Source: Chara braunii (taxonomy: Eukaryota; Streptophyta; Charophyceae; Charales; Characeae). From it: a stretch of DNA of 26,912 nucleotides. The translations under genes were made by a program, and so were the position numbers. The DNA lies in NCBI GenBank assembly GCA_003427395.1, contig BFEA01000334.1, positions 1,020,564-1,047,475 of the forward strand, given 5' to 3'. Below, in pieces: positions 9,200-18,756 of the stretch. A model generated the notes under the pieces. It searched no databases and had not been told where the DNA came from. It worked only from the letters and a program-made list of their open reading frames with translations. Position 1 is the stretch's first letter. Every line of letters begins with the position of its first letter.

Positions 9200-9785
9200 G
9201 GCGTAACACTTGCTTAACCGGTCAACGATCGTGCTTAATCGGTCAACGAGCTGCAGCGTAATACTTGCTTAATCGCGCATACTTGCTTAATCGGTCAACG
9301 ATCGTGAGGATGTCGTCGTGCCCGAAGCGGTCGCAGGGGAACGGGTCGGTGACGTCCATAGCAATGGAGAGGCCGGGTTCCCGCAGGATGGGCAACGGGC
9401 GAGATTCATCATAGGAGTTGCGATTGCGGGGCTTGCTTCGTTGGCAAACTCCACAAGAGTCGCAATACCGAGTCGGTAATGAGGTCGGGCCATTAGAATC
9501 GTTGTCAAAATCTTGCGACCGTTCGGTTGACTCCGAAGTGTCTGGCGAGTCGTGAGTCATGGTACTCGCCGAGAAGACGAGTCCATAGGCAACGGTCTCG
9601 TGAGATGCATTATAAGTCCTTGCCTCCCGATTGGAGAAGCAAGTACCCGTCGACGATGCGATAGTGGCTGGTTGACGGGTGATCCGACGATAGTTGCACA
9701 TAGAGCGTGGTGTAATCCGGATCGGACTGGTAGCCCCAGATGAAATGCCATTGGAGTTCCTCGACGAATGCGAAGGCATGATGTG
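9200..9785 (-). pseudogene. Integrase N-terminal zinc-binding part and first catalytic Asp
   Basis: The minus strand encodes CDSCGVCQRSK, the Cys-x2-Cys half of the HHCC zinc finger of retrotransposon integrases. Next come PLPI, then LSIAMDVTDPF with the first Asp of the DDE triad, then HDDILTIVDRLSKYA. The histidine half of the finger is out of frame: a frame change near 9.5-9.6 kb scrambles it. A further frame problem near 9.78 kb separates this piece from RNase H. Together with 8585-9199 it makes up one damaged integrase. Confidence 0.85.
9206..9307. repeat. Short tandem duplications inside integrase
   Basis: The word ACTTGCTTAAYCGGTCAACG and parts of it occur four times: starting near 9208, 9232 (partial), 9263 (partial) and 9280. 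GATCGTG follows the first and last copies. These add sequence not expected in integrase and break the reading frame. Confidence 0.8.
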
Positions 9786-10487
9786 TCATGGCGCAAATAT
9801 CGGGTCTTCATGAGAGTGCATCGACTGTGCAATTGGAGAGGTCGCGAGATGTTTCGGTGTGAAGTCAAATTGGTCGATAACGTACATCCATCGTCCAATA
9901 GTGCTGCTCACCGTATCCTGCGTCTTGTAGTAGGTCAACGGGTTGTTATCGGTGACCCATGTGAACCTACACCGCCCAAGGAGGAAGTGCCGCCATCGCT
10001 TGAGAGCCATCACGAACGCGAGCAGCTCCTTCTTCCTTGCATCATCAAGTGAATTGTTGGGAGGCACCTTCTGGCTGAAGTACTCCACGGGATGCCCGTC
10101 GTCGCTGTCGTGTTGTTCCAAAACTGCCCCAATGCCATAGCCGGAGGCGTCGGTTGTCACTCCCGTTGGCAAGGTGGGGTCGTAGATGGTAAGGGCGGGG
10201 GCCATGATCATGGTCGTCTTTAGTGCTTGGAATGACTGGCACGTTTCCTCGTCGAATACGAATGACACCTTTGGCGATTGTAGTCTTGTCAATGGTGCAG
10301 CGATCCTTGAGTCCCCGGTGATGAAGCGTTGGTAGTAGCCTGCCAACACCATGAATGAGCGAACGCCCATGGTGTTGGTGGGCTCGGGCCATACGCGGAT
10401 GACCTCAATCTTGTCCGCAACGGACGGATGTCTTGCGGCGTCACATAATGGCCCAAGTGTTTGAGCTCTTACCGCGCGAATTCGCAT
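9786..10487 (-). pseudogene. RT connection and RNase H domain of the Ty3/gypsy polyprotein
   Basis: The 233-residue frame opens with the end of the RT thumb (IRVWPEPTN, AGYYQRFI, AAPLTRL) and then the Ty3/gypsy RNase H. TDASGYGIGAVLEQ contains the first catalytic Asp, KKELLAF the Glu and VTDNNPLTYY the next Asp. RNase H removes the RNA strand during cDNA synthesis. The frame overlaps the RT frame by 19 bp in another register, so a small indel near 10470-10490 separates them. It runs out of register after IDQFDFTPKHL at about 9830. The key residues remain, but the polyprotein cannot be made continuously. Confidence 0.93.
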
Positions 10488-11051
10488 TTGTCACAGTTGG
10501 CTTTGTACTTGGCTTGTCGTAGCCGCTCCAAGGCGGTTTGCAGGTGGGCCACATGCTCGCCCAAACTCCGACTGTACACCAAGATATCGTCGAGGTAAAT
10601 GAGTACGAATTTGTCCGGCATGTGTCGGAACTCCATTGTCATAGTCGCTTGGAACATGGCCGGGGTATTCGTAAGGCCAAAAGGCATAACCAGCCATTCG
10701 AAATGCCCATATCGTGTCTTAAACGTGGTCTTGTAGTGGTCCTCCCGCCGGATCTCGAGTTGGTGATATCCCGATTTGAGGTCAAGCTTGGAGAAAAATT
10801 TAGCGCCGCCCAACCGTTCGAGAAGGTATTCGACGCGCGGAAGCGGGCCGGCGTTCTTGACGGTTTGCACGTTGAGCTTGCGATAGTCAATGCACAACCG
10901 CAAGTCCTTGTTCTTCTCCCGGACGAAGAGAACGGGTGCACCATAGGGCGAAGAACTAGGTCGAATCCAGCCTTTCTCGAGAAGGTCGTCGAGTTGTGCC
11001 CGTAGCACACTTACCTCTTCGTCGCTCATGCGGTAAATGCAACCACGTGGA
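10469..11051 (-). pseudogene. Ty3/gypsy reverse transcriptase (5'-disrupted)
   Basis: From RGCIYRMSDEEV the frame follows the Ty3/gypsy RT palm and fingers in order: LLEKGWIRPSSSPYGAPVLF, LRLCIDYRKLN, FFSKLDLKSGYHQLEI, GHFEWLVMPFGLTN and the active site VLIYLDDILVYS, in which YLDD supplies two catalytic aspartates. The third, in KLDLKSG, is also present. The open frame extends upstream to a Met at 11125, but residues before RGCIYRM do not resemble the family and lie to the right of a candidate insertion boundary at 11051/11052. The native upstream part (protease) is found 12 kb away at 23.3 kb. The fragment ends at 10469 through a frameshift. Confidence 0.95.
11040..11051. other. Candidate target-site duplication, left copy
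   Basis: CAACCACGTGGA here and CAACCACACGGA at 23303-23314 match at 10 of 12 positions, and both differences are transitions. The two copies sit at homologous points of the chromovirus polyprotein. This is the signature of a target-site duplication around the 11052-23302 insertion. Confidence 0.6.
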
Positions 11052-11053
11052 AT

Positions 11054-11083
11054 GGGCGCAGTGCTACCGGGGGCGCTGCGCCC
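11054..11083. repeat. GC-rich inverted repeat at the left end of the insertion
   Basis: GGGCGCAG (11054-11061) and CTGCGCCC (11076-11083) are exact inverted copies around a 14-base GC-rich loop, starting two bases inside the proposed boundary. Confidence 0.7.
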
Positions 11084-11089
11084 GGCCCG

Positions 11090-12430
11090 ACCAAACATGC
11101 CCTGTTCGAAGTGACGCGTCTGCATGGTGCCTGGCTAGGCGGCGGGAGTGAATTGAGCACGGCGGTGGGAGAAGCGGCAGGGCTATGGTGGGTGGTGATG
11201 AAAACAAGACATGGCGGGCGTTTTATGGGAGGGGTTGGAGTGCTCGCGTTGTTCGTAGAGGCCATCTTCTCTTCTCCGTGTGATCTTTGAAGTCGGCTGC
11301 TCAGCTCAATGTTTGTGGAAAAGCGTTTCAAGGGCCCATGCGACGGATTGGGGTCGATCTGATTTAGGTGATTCCCTCAGATTGGGTTGATGTATCTACG
11401 TGCTCTGTGATAGGTGGCATAGTTTGCGCGTCCCTGATACTCTCGAGACTACTTGTGAGCGACTATTGGCGGGCTCAATAGTTTAGTCTCACAACGCGGC
11501 ATAATCTACTGTAGAAGGTGAGTTTTGCTGCGGTCCGAGGATCTTCATCGTTCGACCTTACATAGTCATGGTGAAGTTTAACCAGCATGAGGTCGTGTTG
11601 CGAGCATCCGAAGAAGGAGAGCCGATGAAGGGGGAGTTGAGGTTTTGAGGGGGAAGGGGTGTGTTGGATGGGGCATCATGTTGGTGTCGTTAGGGCACAG
11701 TGAGGGGTTGCCTGGTTGGAAGTCTTTCTAAGTCCGTCCTAAAATTTAGTACGTTTTGGTCATATGTTTTTTTTCCCTCAGAGGTGATCTTATTCATTAG
11801 GCCTATACATGGTGTATACAATTGATCCCGTACTGTTGTTGTGATTAAATTCGTTGCAATTGATATTCCAAATTTTGTTTTCTTCGATTTTTTGTTTGAA
11901 CCTCTACATACTGATTTTCATAAATTTGATTCTAATACCAAGGTCCTAATTCCTAATCGTGGTTCAAACTAGTTCCAAACTTCGTTCGCATGTCTCATTA
12001 AAATTTCTTATACTTGACTTTCTCAAATTTGAAATCTCGCGATCTGTTTCAAACTTCGTTTGCAGTCTCATTAAAAAAATTTAAAAATTCTTACACTTGA
12101 TTTTCTCAAATTTGAAATCTCGTGATCTTGCTCAAACTTGAAATTCTTAGTCTGATCTCGTAGATGGATATTCGTGATTTACCTTCTATGACCGTGAGTT
12201 TGCTCAAATTTGAAATTCTTACATGATGGCGTTTGTTTCTTGCATGTAACTGAGACCTTAATAGGCGTTGGACTCCCCATGGGGTTTCCCTTCTTCCTGT
12301 GGGAATAGCAGGCGCTGAACATAACGATCACCATTTGATTTCTGTTTTCTTAATTGAAAAATTCCTCCAAGGTTTTGGAGTTGAAGGCAGGGGACAGTGG
12401 AGCTGTGACGGTGGGAGATGACGCACTCTG
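11090..12430. other. Gene-free, partly AT-rich part of the insertion with tandem copies at 11972-12130
   Basis: No domain is recognised. The segment from 11.09 to 11.7 kb is mixed or G-rich, and that from 11.7 to 12.4 kb is AT-rich. Two direct copies of a 75-83-bp unit lie at about 11972-12045 and 12047-12130, sharing CAAACTTCGTT, TCTCATTAAAA and CTCAAATTTGAAATCTCG. A partial third copy follows. Confidence 0.6.
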
Positions 12431-12431
12431 C

Positions 12432-12950
12432 GCCGAAGGGGCTAGCCTATAGGGTTGAATAGGGTACAGCAACGGTGAAGATGGTGGCTTCACCATAGTA
12501 AGACTTGTCGGAGTAGGGTTGAGAAGGTTCTGTTGGAGGATATTTGCATGATGAATGAGGGGATCTACATCTATGGTGCTGGCTGGTAGCTTGACTGATA
12601 TTTGCCTTAGTCCTGAGTCCCAGTAATTTGCGAATGTACGAGGTCAGAACGGCGCTGGTCGGTGTTGGGGTTGGTTGCGCTGCCCTGTAACTCGAGCGGT
12701 ATGAGGGCATGAGACCTGGTAGAGAGATCTGGGGAGTTGTTGAGGGTGGAAGGCACTTTAGTGTCCTTTCGTGAGTTGGTGACTAGCCGATGTTGGCTGG
12801 GGCCGGGGCAGGACGCTTTGCCCTGTGGCCCAGCAGGTGGTGGTTTTTTTGGGGTGGGTCGTGCCACCTTGTAACCTACTAGTTGGGGGCATGAGGTCGG
12901 GTATAGATTGGGCATCGGGATATAGGGGTGAGGCAGGTAGGGTTGGGTTG
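12432..12950 (+). repeat. Repeat family R, leader plus degenerate unit
   Basis: The leader at 12432-12530 (GGGGCTAGCC, AGATGGTGGCT, ACTTGTCGGAGT) is matched at about 21738-21835. It is followed by a diverged unit with GCTGGTCGGTGTTGGGGTTGG, CCTGTAAC and GGTAGAGAGATCTGGGGA, the words of the family R unit described at 13165-13513. Confidence 0.6.
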
Positions 12951-13164
12951 CCGAAAGGCGCTAAAGTAGGAGGGTCTTTCGTTCTGAATGCTCCTTTGAT
13001 CCGAGCCTTGAAGGTTAGAGGAATTTTTTTAGTGCTCTCGTACACAATTGTCTTTCTCAACCGAAGCCGAGTAATGGCCCCGGTACTACAAGGATTTTTT
13101 CCATAAATTTCTCATTTTCTCAAAAAAACATACGTAGATGGCCGTCTGGTGGTCTTATGGGGAT

Positions 13165-13513
13165 TCCTACCAACTCTTCTTAGGTGGCTTTGATGCTGTT
13201 ATACTTAGTGACCTGCGGCTGTTCGATGCCAGAACGGCGCTGGCCAGTGCTGGGGTGTTGCCCTGTAACCTGCTGATGCGGAGCGTGAGGCCTGGTAGAG
13301 AGATCTGGGGATGCTTTGGGGGGGCATTCCACGGGATAACCAAAGGTTGCTGGTGGGACGACGCTGGTCGGAGCTGGGGTGAGTTGCGTTGCCCTGTAAC
13401 CCATCAGGATGTGGGGGTGTGAGGCCTGGAAGAGCTTGGCAGGGAGTAAAACAATGTTGGAGAGCTTTGGAAGGGTTTGTTAGGGATTTCGAGGGTCTTG
13501 GAGTATTTGTAGG
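13165..13513 (+). repeat. Repeat family R, unit in plus orientation, ends at assembly gap
   Basis: Ordered blocks are CTTTGATGCTGTTATA, CGATGCCAGAACGGCGCTGG, GTTGCCCTGTAACCTGCTGA, GGTAGAGAGATCTGGGGATG, GACGACGCTGGTCGGAGC, a second GTTGCCCTGTAACC about 133 bp after the first, then GTGAGGCCTGGAAGAGC and GAGTATTTGTAGG. The unit is an internal dimer of two related half-units of about 130 bp. It is interrupted by the N gap directly after GTAGG. Minus-oriented counterparts start at 18757. Confidence 0.85.
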
Positions 13514-13816
13514 NNNNNNNNNNNNNNNNNNNNNNNNNNNNNNNNNNNNNNNNNNNNNNNNNNNNNNNNNNNNNNNNNNNNNNNNNNNNNNNNNNNNNNN
13601 NNNNNNNNNNNNNNNNNNNNNNNNNNNNNNNNNNNNNNNNNNNNNNNNNNNNNNNNNNNNNNNNNNNNNNNNNNNNNNNNNNNNNNNNNNNNNNNNNNNN
13701 NNNNNNNNNNNNNNNNNNNNNNNNNNNNNNNNNNNNNNNNNNNNNNNNNNNNNNNNNNNNNNNNNNNNNNNNNNNNNNNNNNNNNNNNNNNNNNNNNNNN
13801 NNNNNNNNNNNNNNNN
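13514..13816. other. Assembly gap (303 N)
   Basis: The gap is unsequenced. It separates a plus-oriented family R unit from the 3' end of the minus-strand LINE, so this junction is not actually observed. Confidence 0.99.
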
Positions 13817-13839
13817 GGCATTGGTGAAAGCAGACACCA

Positions 13840-14319
13840 CTAGCACCTGGGGAAAGGCTCCATCTATTGGTGGGGAGCATCACGTGCTTGAAAACGGGTC
13901 CAGTGTCCCTTATACAAAGTGATTACATAATAGATCAAGAAGATATCAGGACTGTAGACTGAGGAAAAACCTGCCACCATAGATTACTCTATCTTCCAGA
14001 GGATAAACTGTGCAGGTTGTTGAGAGGAAAGGAGAATACCTCTTTGCCCTGTATCAGGGGCCAGATATCTACTTCTGGACACTAGTACCTCCCTCCCCCC
14101 ATTTTGCCTGATCTGTTTTTTTAGGTTATGACTGCCATGTATGAGAGGACTGCTGCCTGCCAGCATCGATTACCCAGGGGATTAACTGAGTTGGCGTTCT
14201 TGGGAGACTACTCCACTATGTTGTTGCTGCCTAAGGGTACCTCTTCAACCCTGTAGGGGGCGCCTGATTAGCCTAAAAAATCTAGTGCCATTTAGGCCAG
14301 ATACAATACAACTCTTTTC
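13840..14319 (-). other. LINE 3' untranslated region
   Basis: It is non-coding. It shares blocks with 26.32-26.57 kb: GATTACATAATAGATCA here against GATTACATTATATGATCA there, GGGGAGCATCA in both, and CTCTTCAACCCTG in both. The plus-strand word GATTAC recurs (about 13921, 13981 and 14168), hinting at internal duplication. Confidence 0.7.
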
Positions 14320-14840
14320 TTACTCCTGCCCAAACCATTTCATATCAACAATTGTTGTGGTTGCCAGGGGGAACATATCTGGAAATTCTCCTGGACTCCT
14401 CATCGGAATGTCAAGATTGACCTGAAGCCATTCGTGGAAAACAAGTTTGCTGTCCTTTGTGAACTCGAAGCCTCCCCCTGCGTTCCCTCCTTCCCCCAGA
14501 CAAGCGATGTGTGCCATCCTGCCTCCCCTTTCCCCTCCCAGCCAGTTCGCGCAGAAGTTTTTGATATCTTTTGTATTGTCTACTTTCTATGTCAAATGCA
14601 TTATCTTTTCCTGCACTTTTTTGCATTGCACTCTTAATTTTGTTTCTATGAATTGTCTGACAATTTCCGCCGCTTCCCCTTCCCCCAACCTGGCCCCTTC
14701 CTGGTCGAAAACACATCTTTTTGTCCATAACATCCAAATCATCGCCTTCCTAGCCGTGACGAATAGATTGTTGGTGTGGTCGGGGCCTAGCGGCTTTCCC
14801 CATTCTCCTAGTAAGATGGGTTCTCATTTCCATGGCCATT
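14320..14840 (-). pseudogene. LINE ORF2 C-terminal remnant
   Basis: The minus strand in one frame reads NNLFVTARKAMIWMLWTKR then CVFDQEGARLGEG, like the region after the zinc-ribbon (zf-RVT) of plant L1-type ORF2 proteins. After a stop and frame change an open stretch (14517-14320) ends in VDMKWFGQE. The segment follows directly on the RT fragment ending near 14850, so the RT palm with its catalytic Tyr-x-Asp-Asp box and everything between is missing. Assignment as ORF2 tail is inferred from position and weak resemblance. Confidence 0.5.
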
Positions 14841-14845
14841 TCTCC

Positions 14846-15274
14846 TCAGTGCCCAGTCGGGACCAAATGCGATCCCACCAGCGCCACATTAATATCCATG
14901 TGGTCGTAGGCTTTTTCAAAATCTATAAACACTATTGTTGCGTTTTGCTTGGATTGTCTTGCTGGTTTGATCAGTTCATTGACCAGAAGCACATTATCAT
15001 GAATATTCCTGTTGCGCATGAACCCCATTTGTGCGGGGTGGATTATCTCCTCCAGTACAGGTATCATCCTGTTGGCCAGCGCCTTGCCCACAAGCTTGTA
15101 TACCACTGTGAGGAGGGTGATAGGTCGGTAGTTTTTTATCTTTGTTTTATCTCCTTTTTGTACAACAGGGTAAGAATGCCTTGGCCTGCAAATTCCCCCA
15201 TTTTTCCCGAAGCTTTCACCTGCCTGTAGTATTACATGAGCTCCTCCGACATGGGGGACCACATTTCTTCCCAA
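14846..15274 (-). pseudogene. LINE reverse transcriptase fragment (N-terminal blocks only)
   Basis: The sequence KGDKTKIKNYRPITLL, then VYKLVGKALANRM, AQMGFMRNRNIHDN and VFIDFEKAYDHMD forms the first RT blocks of an L1-type LINE. The Asp of FIDFEKAYD is the first catalytic aspartate. After DHMD the sequence departs from the family and stops at 14846, so the later blocks including the YADD-type box are absent. Upstream, an in-frame TGA (15337-15339), a TAA near 15226 and a frame shift close to the GDKTK block separate it from the endonuclease part. Confidence 0.92.
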
Positions 15275-15336
15275 AATTCTTTAGGCGGTTCATCTATCCC
15301 TGGGGTTTTGCCTTCCTCCATCTGCAGAAGGGCGTT

Positions 15337-16467
15337 TCAGATTTCCTCTTTTCGTAGTGGTCTTTCCAGGGCTTCTCGTTGTTCGTGTGATATCCGTTTA
15401 GTGGGGGGGGCTAGAAATTTGTCAATATCCCCCTCCTTTGTTGGTTCAAGATCTCTCGCCCGATTGGAGGCAAAGAGATCTTTGTAAAATTCTCTGGCCA
15501 CTCTTAGGCCGTGGGCCGATGTATATGAGGTGACCTTCCGCGTTTTGATAGCGTCGTATAACCCCTCTATGGCAGATCGTCTGACCCTTGTCTGGGCCAG
15601 CGCAAAGAATCTTGCATCCATTTGACCTTCTATAGAGTGTTTCATTATTTTACCTCTGATGATGGCTCCTTGCCACCTTTCTTGTGCAAATTTGAGAAGT
15701 TGCTCTTTAAGTCTTTGTATTTCTGTGTGTTCCATTTGGGAGTGTTGATGCAATGATTGATCTAGCTCATAAATCTCTATTTTTTGTTGAATGTTGATTT
15801 CCTGTGTGTATTTTTCTCTGGCTCGTAATTTCGAGAACTCATTGCATTTTTTGGCCAAGAAAGACAGCCCATTGTTAAACCATGCGATCTGTGAGTCGTG
15901 TTGGTCCCGTGTGGTACGCCAGTATTCCCATACGTCCCTGAGGAACCTTTGAAATTGCTGCTGATGAAGCAGAGATGTGTTAAGTTTGTAAAAACCTTTG
16001 CCTTGGTCTGGCTTTTTGCGGAACCTGAGCAGTACTGCGCACATCTTGTGGCCCGCCCCCGGCCATGGGCTTTGCGGGAAGATGGCCGCGGCCCGTAGTG
16101 CTTTGTCCAGGTCCTCAGCCATGAGTATGAGATCTATTCTGGATCTGGAATGGTACGGAGTACCGCTGTTACGTATACAGGTGAAGAGCCTTCTCTGCTG
16201 GTGCATGCGCCGGAAAGAGTCATGTAGTTGTTCTACTTCACAGAGTCTGCGGATTATCCCTTCATCTTCTTCTATATAGGCCGGGCACAGGTCGGGGACT
16301 TTCCACCTGTCTAGGCTGCGATCAGGAGTTGCATTGAAGTCTCCTGCGATAATCGTGGGAATGTCGTGTGGCAATCGGTCCCAGATTTGATCAAAGAAGA
16401 CTTTGCGGTGCTCTAGCTCGTTAGGGCCGTACACGCAGATTACACAGACCACCTCTATTTCTAGCAT
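15337..16467 (-). pseudogene. LINE ORF2: endonuclease C-terminal half and RT linker
   Basis: Residues 1-150 of this 376-residue stretch complete an apurinic-like endonuclease: VICVYGPNE, then IIAGDFNATPD with metal- and phosphate-contacting Asp and Asn, then SRIDLIL. The usual Ser-Asp-His near the C-terminus reads Gly-Ala-Gly-His (GAGHK), so a catalytic Asp seems lost. The following 220 residues are a charged, helical linker (ALAQTRVRRSAIEGL and similar) preceding RT, as in L1-like ORF2 proteins. The N-terminal endonuclease half (16897-16496) is in another frame, so there is a 1-base frame change near 16500. Confidence 0.9.
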
Positions 16468-16495
16468 GAGGAGGATGGCCGCCCATCTCCCTTCC

Positions 16496-16897
16496 TTAGT
16501 GGATAACGTCCGCCCGGGAGGCAGGGGGGATCCAGATCGCCACCCCTGCCGAACCCGGCGTTGGCGCGTGGGCTGTAACTTTTTGAAAAGGCCAGACCTG
16601 ATTGTGCGCCCTGTTGTGCTCCGGGAAATCAGTGAGGTGTGTTTCCTGTATGCAAATGAGGTCCAGCCAATATCTCCCTCCCACCCCCCTGATTTGCTCC
16701 ATCACCGCCTTGCGTTTTTGTGGACCTGCCGTTGCCAGCCCATTTACGTTGAGCGAGCGCAGGTCCAGATCCGCCACCTGAGTCGCCCTGTTCCAGGCCT
16801 TGTCTTTACCATAATGGGCTTGAAGTCCGTCTGCTCCCTGGTTGGGCTGCCCTTCTCTTGTATGTTGTTGTTGGTTTCTGGGTTCAGAGTTGTCCAT
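16496..16897 (-). pseudogene. LINE ORF2: start and N-terminal half of the endonuclease
   Basis: The Met at 16897 lies 239 bp after the ORF1 stop, a normal LINE ORF1/ORF2 spacing. LRSLNVNGL gives the first conserved Asn and LICIQETHL the catalytic Glu of the endonuclease/exonuclease/phosphatase fold. SAGVAIWIPP follows. In LINEs this enzyme nicks target DNA to prime reverse transcription. The frame is lost at DVIH, where the next frame continues with EGRWAAILL. The region before the domain is Gln/Asn-rich (NQQQHTREGQPNQG). Confidence 0.92.
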
Positions 16898-17136
16898 GGC
16901 CGTTAAATTTTACCCAGTCTACCGTATCCAGGAGGGGGTGTCCTGCAGGAGGTTGTGCCTCAGGACTGCTTCGACATCTACCGACTTCGTACCCTTTGGA
17001 AATCAATTAAATTATGCCTGAGAGAAAGGTCTGGCCAGAGCGAGTGAAGAACGTCTGCGGCCTTCCCTAATAGGCTGTCCCTGATTCTCGTTTGATGCAC
17101 TTCCAATAATTCAGAGTGGGAAAGCCAGATCAGACC

Positions 17137-18729
17137 TCACTCCTTTCGGTCACTAAATCGGGCGAAAGCAACTCTTTGTGCCATATGTGTTGTTCCCCCT
17201 CCTGCTATCCATTTGGCCTCTGCCCCTGGCTCGTACCGTGCTTCTACGAATCTGTCTAGGTCCAGCTGTAACAACTTTTCTCCTTCTAGGTCATAGTCTT
17301 TATAGGAAGACCAACCCTTCAAGGTTGCCCCTCGCCCCCTTTCCGCTGGGGACAAGCCCACCTCCCACGTGCCCTTTTTTTTCCTCACAGGGACAAGGGG
17401 TACTCCTTCTGCTGCTAACCTCCCCACCCCTTCTCCCTGTTCCAGGCACTGCCTCAGTCGGTATCTTTTAGTGGGCTCATTTTCCTGGGGCCGACTTGTT
17501 CCCGGTCCGGGGTCGTTCGGGGGAGGTTTGTCAATGTGCTGTAACTGGATGTGGTTTCTGCCCCCGGTGTTTCTTGTGTTTGTTTGGCCTGCTTGCTCTC
17601 CTTCATCTGGCAGTGCCTTCTGCCCCGGATTGTGGGCCTCAGTCTTTGTCGCCACCGGTGTGTCTGACTCCTGTCCTATATTGCTCCCTTCCCCCTTCTC
17701 TAGCCCTTTGGATCTTTCCTTCTCTTCCGTCTGGTTTTCTGTTTTGGGGTGTGGGGGTGGCAGGAGTCCGGTCACTATGTGCAGAACACAAGAGCCCACT
17801 TCGGGCCAGTGTAATCCGACCGGTAATCCTTCTGTCATTACCTTCTTAAGGTTGGGGCTGCCATCTAGGATGGGAAAAATGCTCAGGTATGTTGCATCCC
17901 AAAATTCATCTGATGCTGGCCCATACTTGTCTTTCAGACGGCCTAGAATCCAGTCCGCAAGTTGGATCAGCTTCTGTTCGATTGGGATGAGCTGCTCTTG
18001 TTGGGAATCGCCACTGTCGTGATCGTCTGGCGATTGGGCCTATTCCATCATTATTTCTGGAGGGGGGGTGGGGGGGAGGGGGGACGGTCCAACCTCCATC
18101 AGGGCGGGGCCAAAAGCCTCTCTAAAAGGGTCCTGGTCACGAGGTTCCTCCTCCCCCTCCCTTTCTGCCTGTGTCTTTTGATACCCCTCCTGATTGGGCA
18201 TTCGCTCTTCTATGCTTCCTTCCCCCTCCATTCCCATCCTTGCCTGGTTCTTTCCCTTGTCTTTTTTGTTCCCTTGTCCTTGGGTTGCCTCTCTGTTTTC
18301 CTTTCCTTCTTCCTTTTCTGTATGTTCCACTGGCTTTCCTTGCAGGTACTCATGTGGCGACGGTCCAGGCAGGGGGAAGACATCGATTTGATCTTGTTGC
18401 TCCGAGAGCTTTTTAGCTCTCCATTCTAGGTGTGGTTGGTGATTCTGTCTGTGTGCCAGCCTGACTGAACTTGCCTCTCCCTTATCGCCACCCAGCGGTT
18501 GAGGCTGCTGAACCTGGTTTGTTGTCGCTGTCGGGACATTCTGTATCAGGCTGGTTTGGTTGTGTATAAATTTTTTTCCTTGTGTTTCGTGCCTTGCATC
18601 CTGTTGCTGATGAAATCTAGGCCCCTCCGTCTCTGGTGGTGTCCACGTGTCCGGGGGCCTGGATTCCCAGTTTGGTTCCCCCGTTTTTCCCCATCTCCAT
18701 CCCTTTGGCTTCCCGTTTCTAAGTTGCAC
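17137..18729 (-). pseudogene. LINE ORF1 with a single in-frame amber stop
   Basis: From the Met at 18729 to the TGA at 17137-17139 the same frame is open for 530 codons apart from one TAG at 18040-18042. The 67 codons between the TAG and the next Met stay open and read like ordinary protein (EQKLIQLADWILGRLKDKYG, then DEFWDATYLSIFPILDG). The N-terminal 230 residues are rich in Gln, Glu, Lys, Pro and Gly with charged repeats. The C-terminal third has GTWEVGLSPAERG and LQLDLDRFVEARYEPGAEAK. I see no zinc knuckle or RRM. By position it is the LINE RNA-binding ORF1 protein, but no family can be named from sequence. Confidence 0.75.
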
Positions 18730-18756
18730 GAATTCTGAACTTTTTTACAAAAGATC

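Larger units (their letters stand above)
13830..18756 (-). mobile_element. Decayed LINE (L1-like), minus strand
   Basis: Reading leftward the order is ORF1 (18729-17137), a 239-bp spacer, ORF2 with apurinic-type endonuclease then reverse transcriptase (16897 to about 14320), and a 3' untranslated region (14319 to about 13840). The tail is related to poly(A)-tailed pieces at 23.19-23.30 kb and 26.32-26.57 kb. The 3' end here meets sequence without a poly(A) tract and then the N gap. The 5' end meets a minus-oriented family R unit. Several stops, frameshifts and a large deletion in RT make it inactive. Confidence 0.85.

Noticed and set aside
13817-13838. GGCATTGGTGAAAGCAG just right of the gap resembles part of the chromovirus LTR (minus strand near 7830-7850)
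   Set aside because: The match is about 16 bases with mismatches and does not extend, so I do not call an LTR there.
13205-13922. Long open frames across 13.2-13.9 kb
   Set aside because: They span the 303 N bases, and openness across an assembly gap means nothing.
14447-15229. Plus-strand open frame of 260 codons
   Set aside because: It is antisense to the LINE RT blocks that I recognise on the minus strand and has no motif of its own.
17369-18022. Plus-strand open frame of 217 codons, Ser/Leu/Pro/Cys-rich
   Set aside because: It is antisense to LINE ORF1. Its composition is explained by the complement of a Gln/Glu/Gly-rich coding strand.
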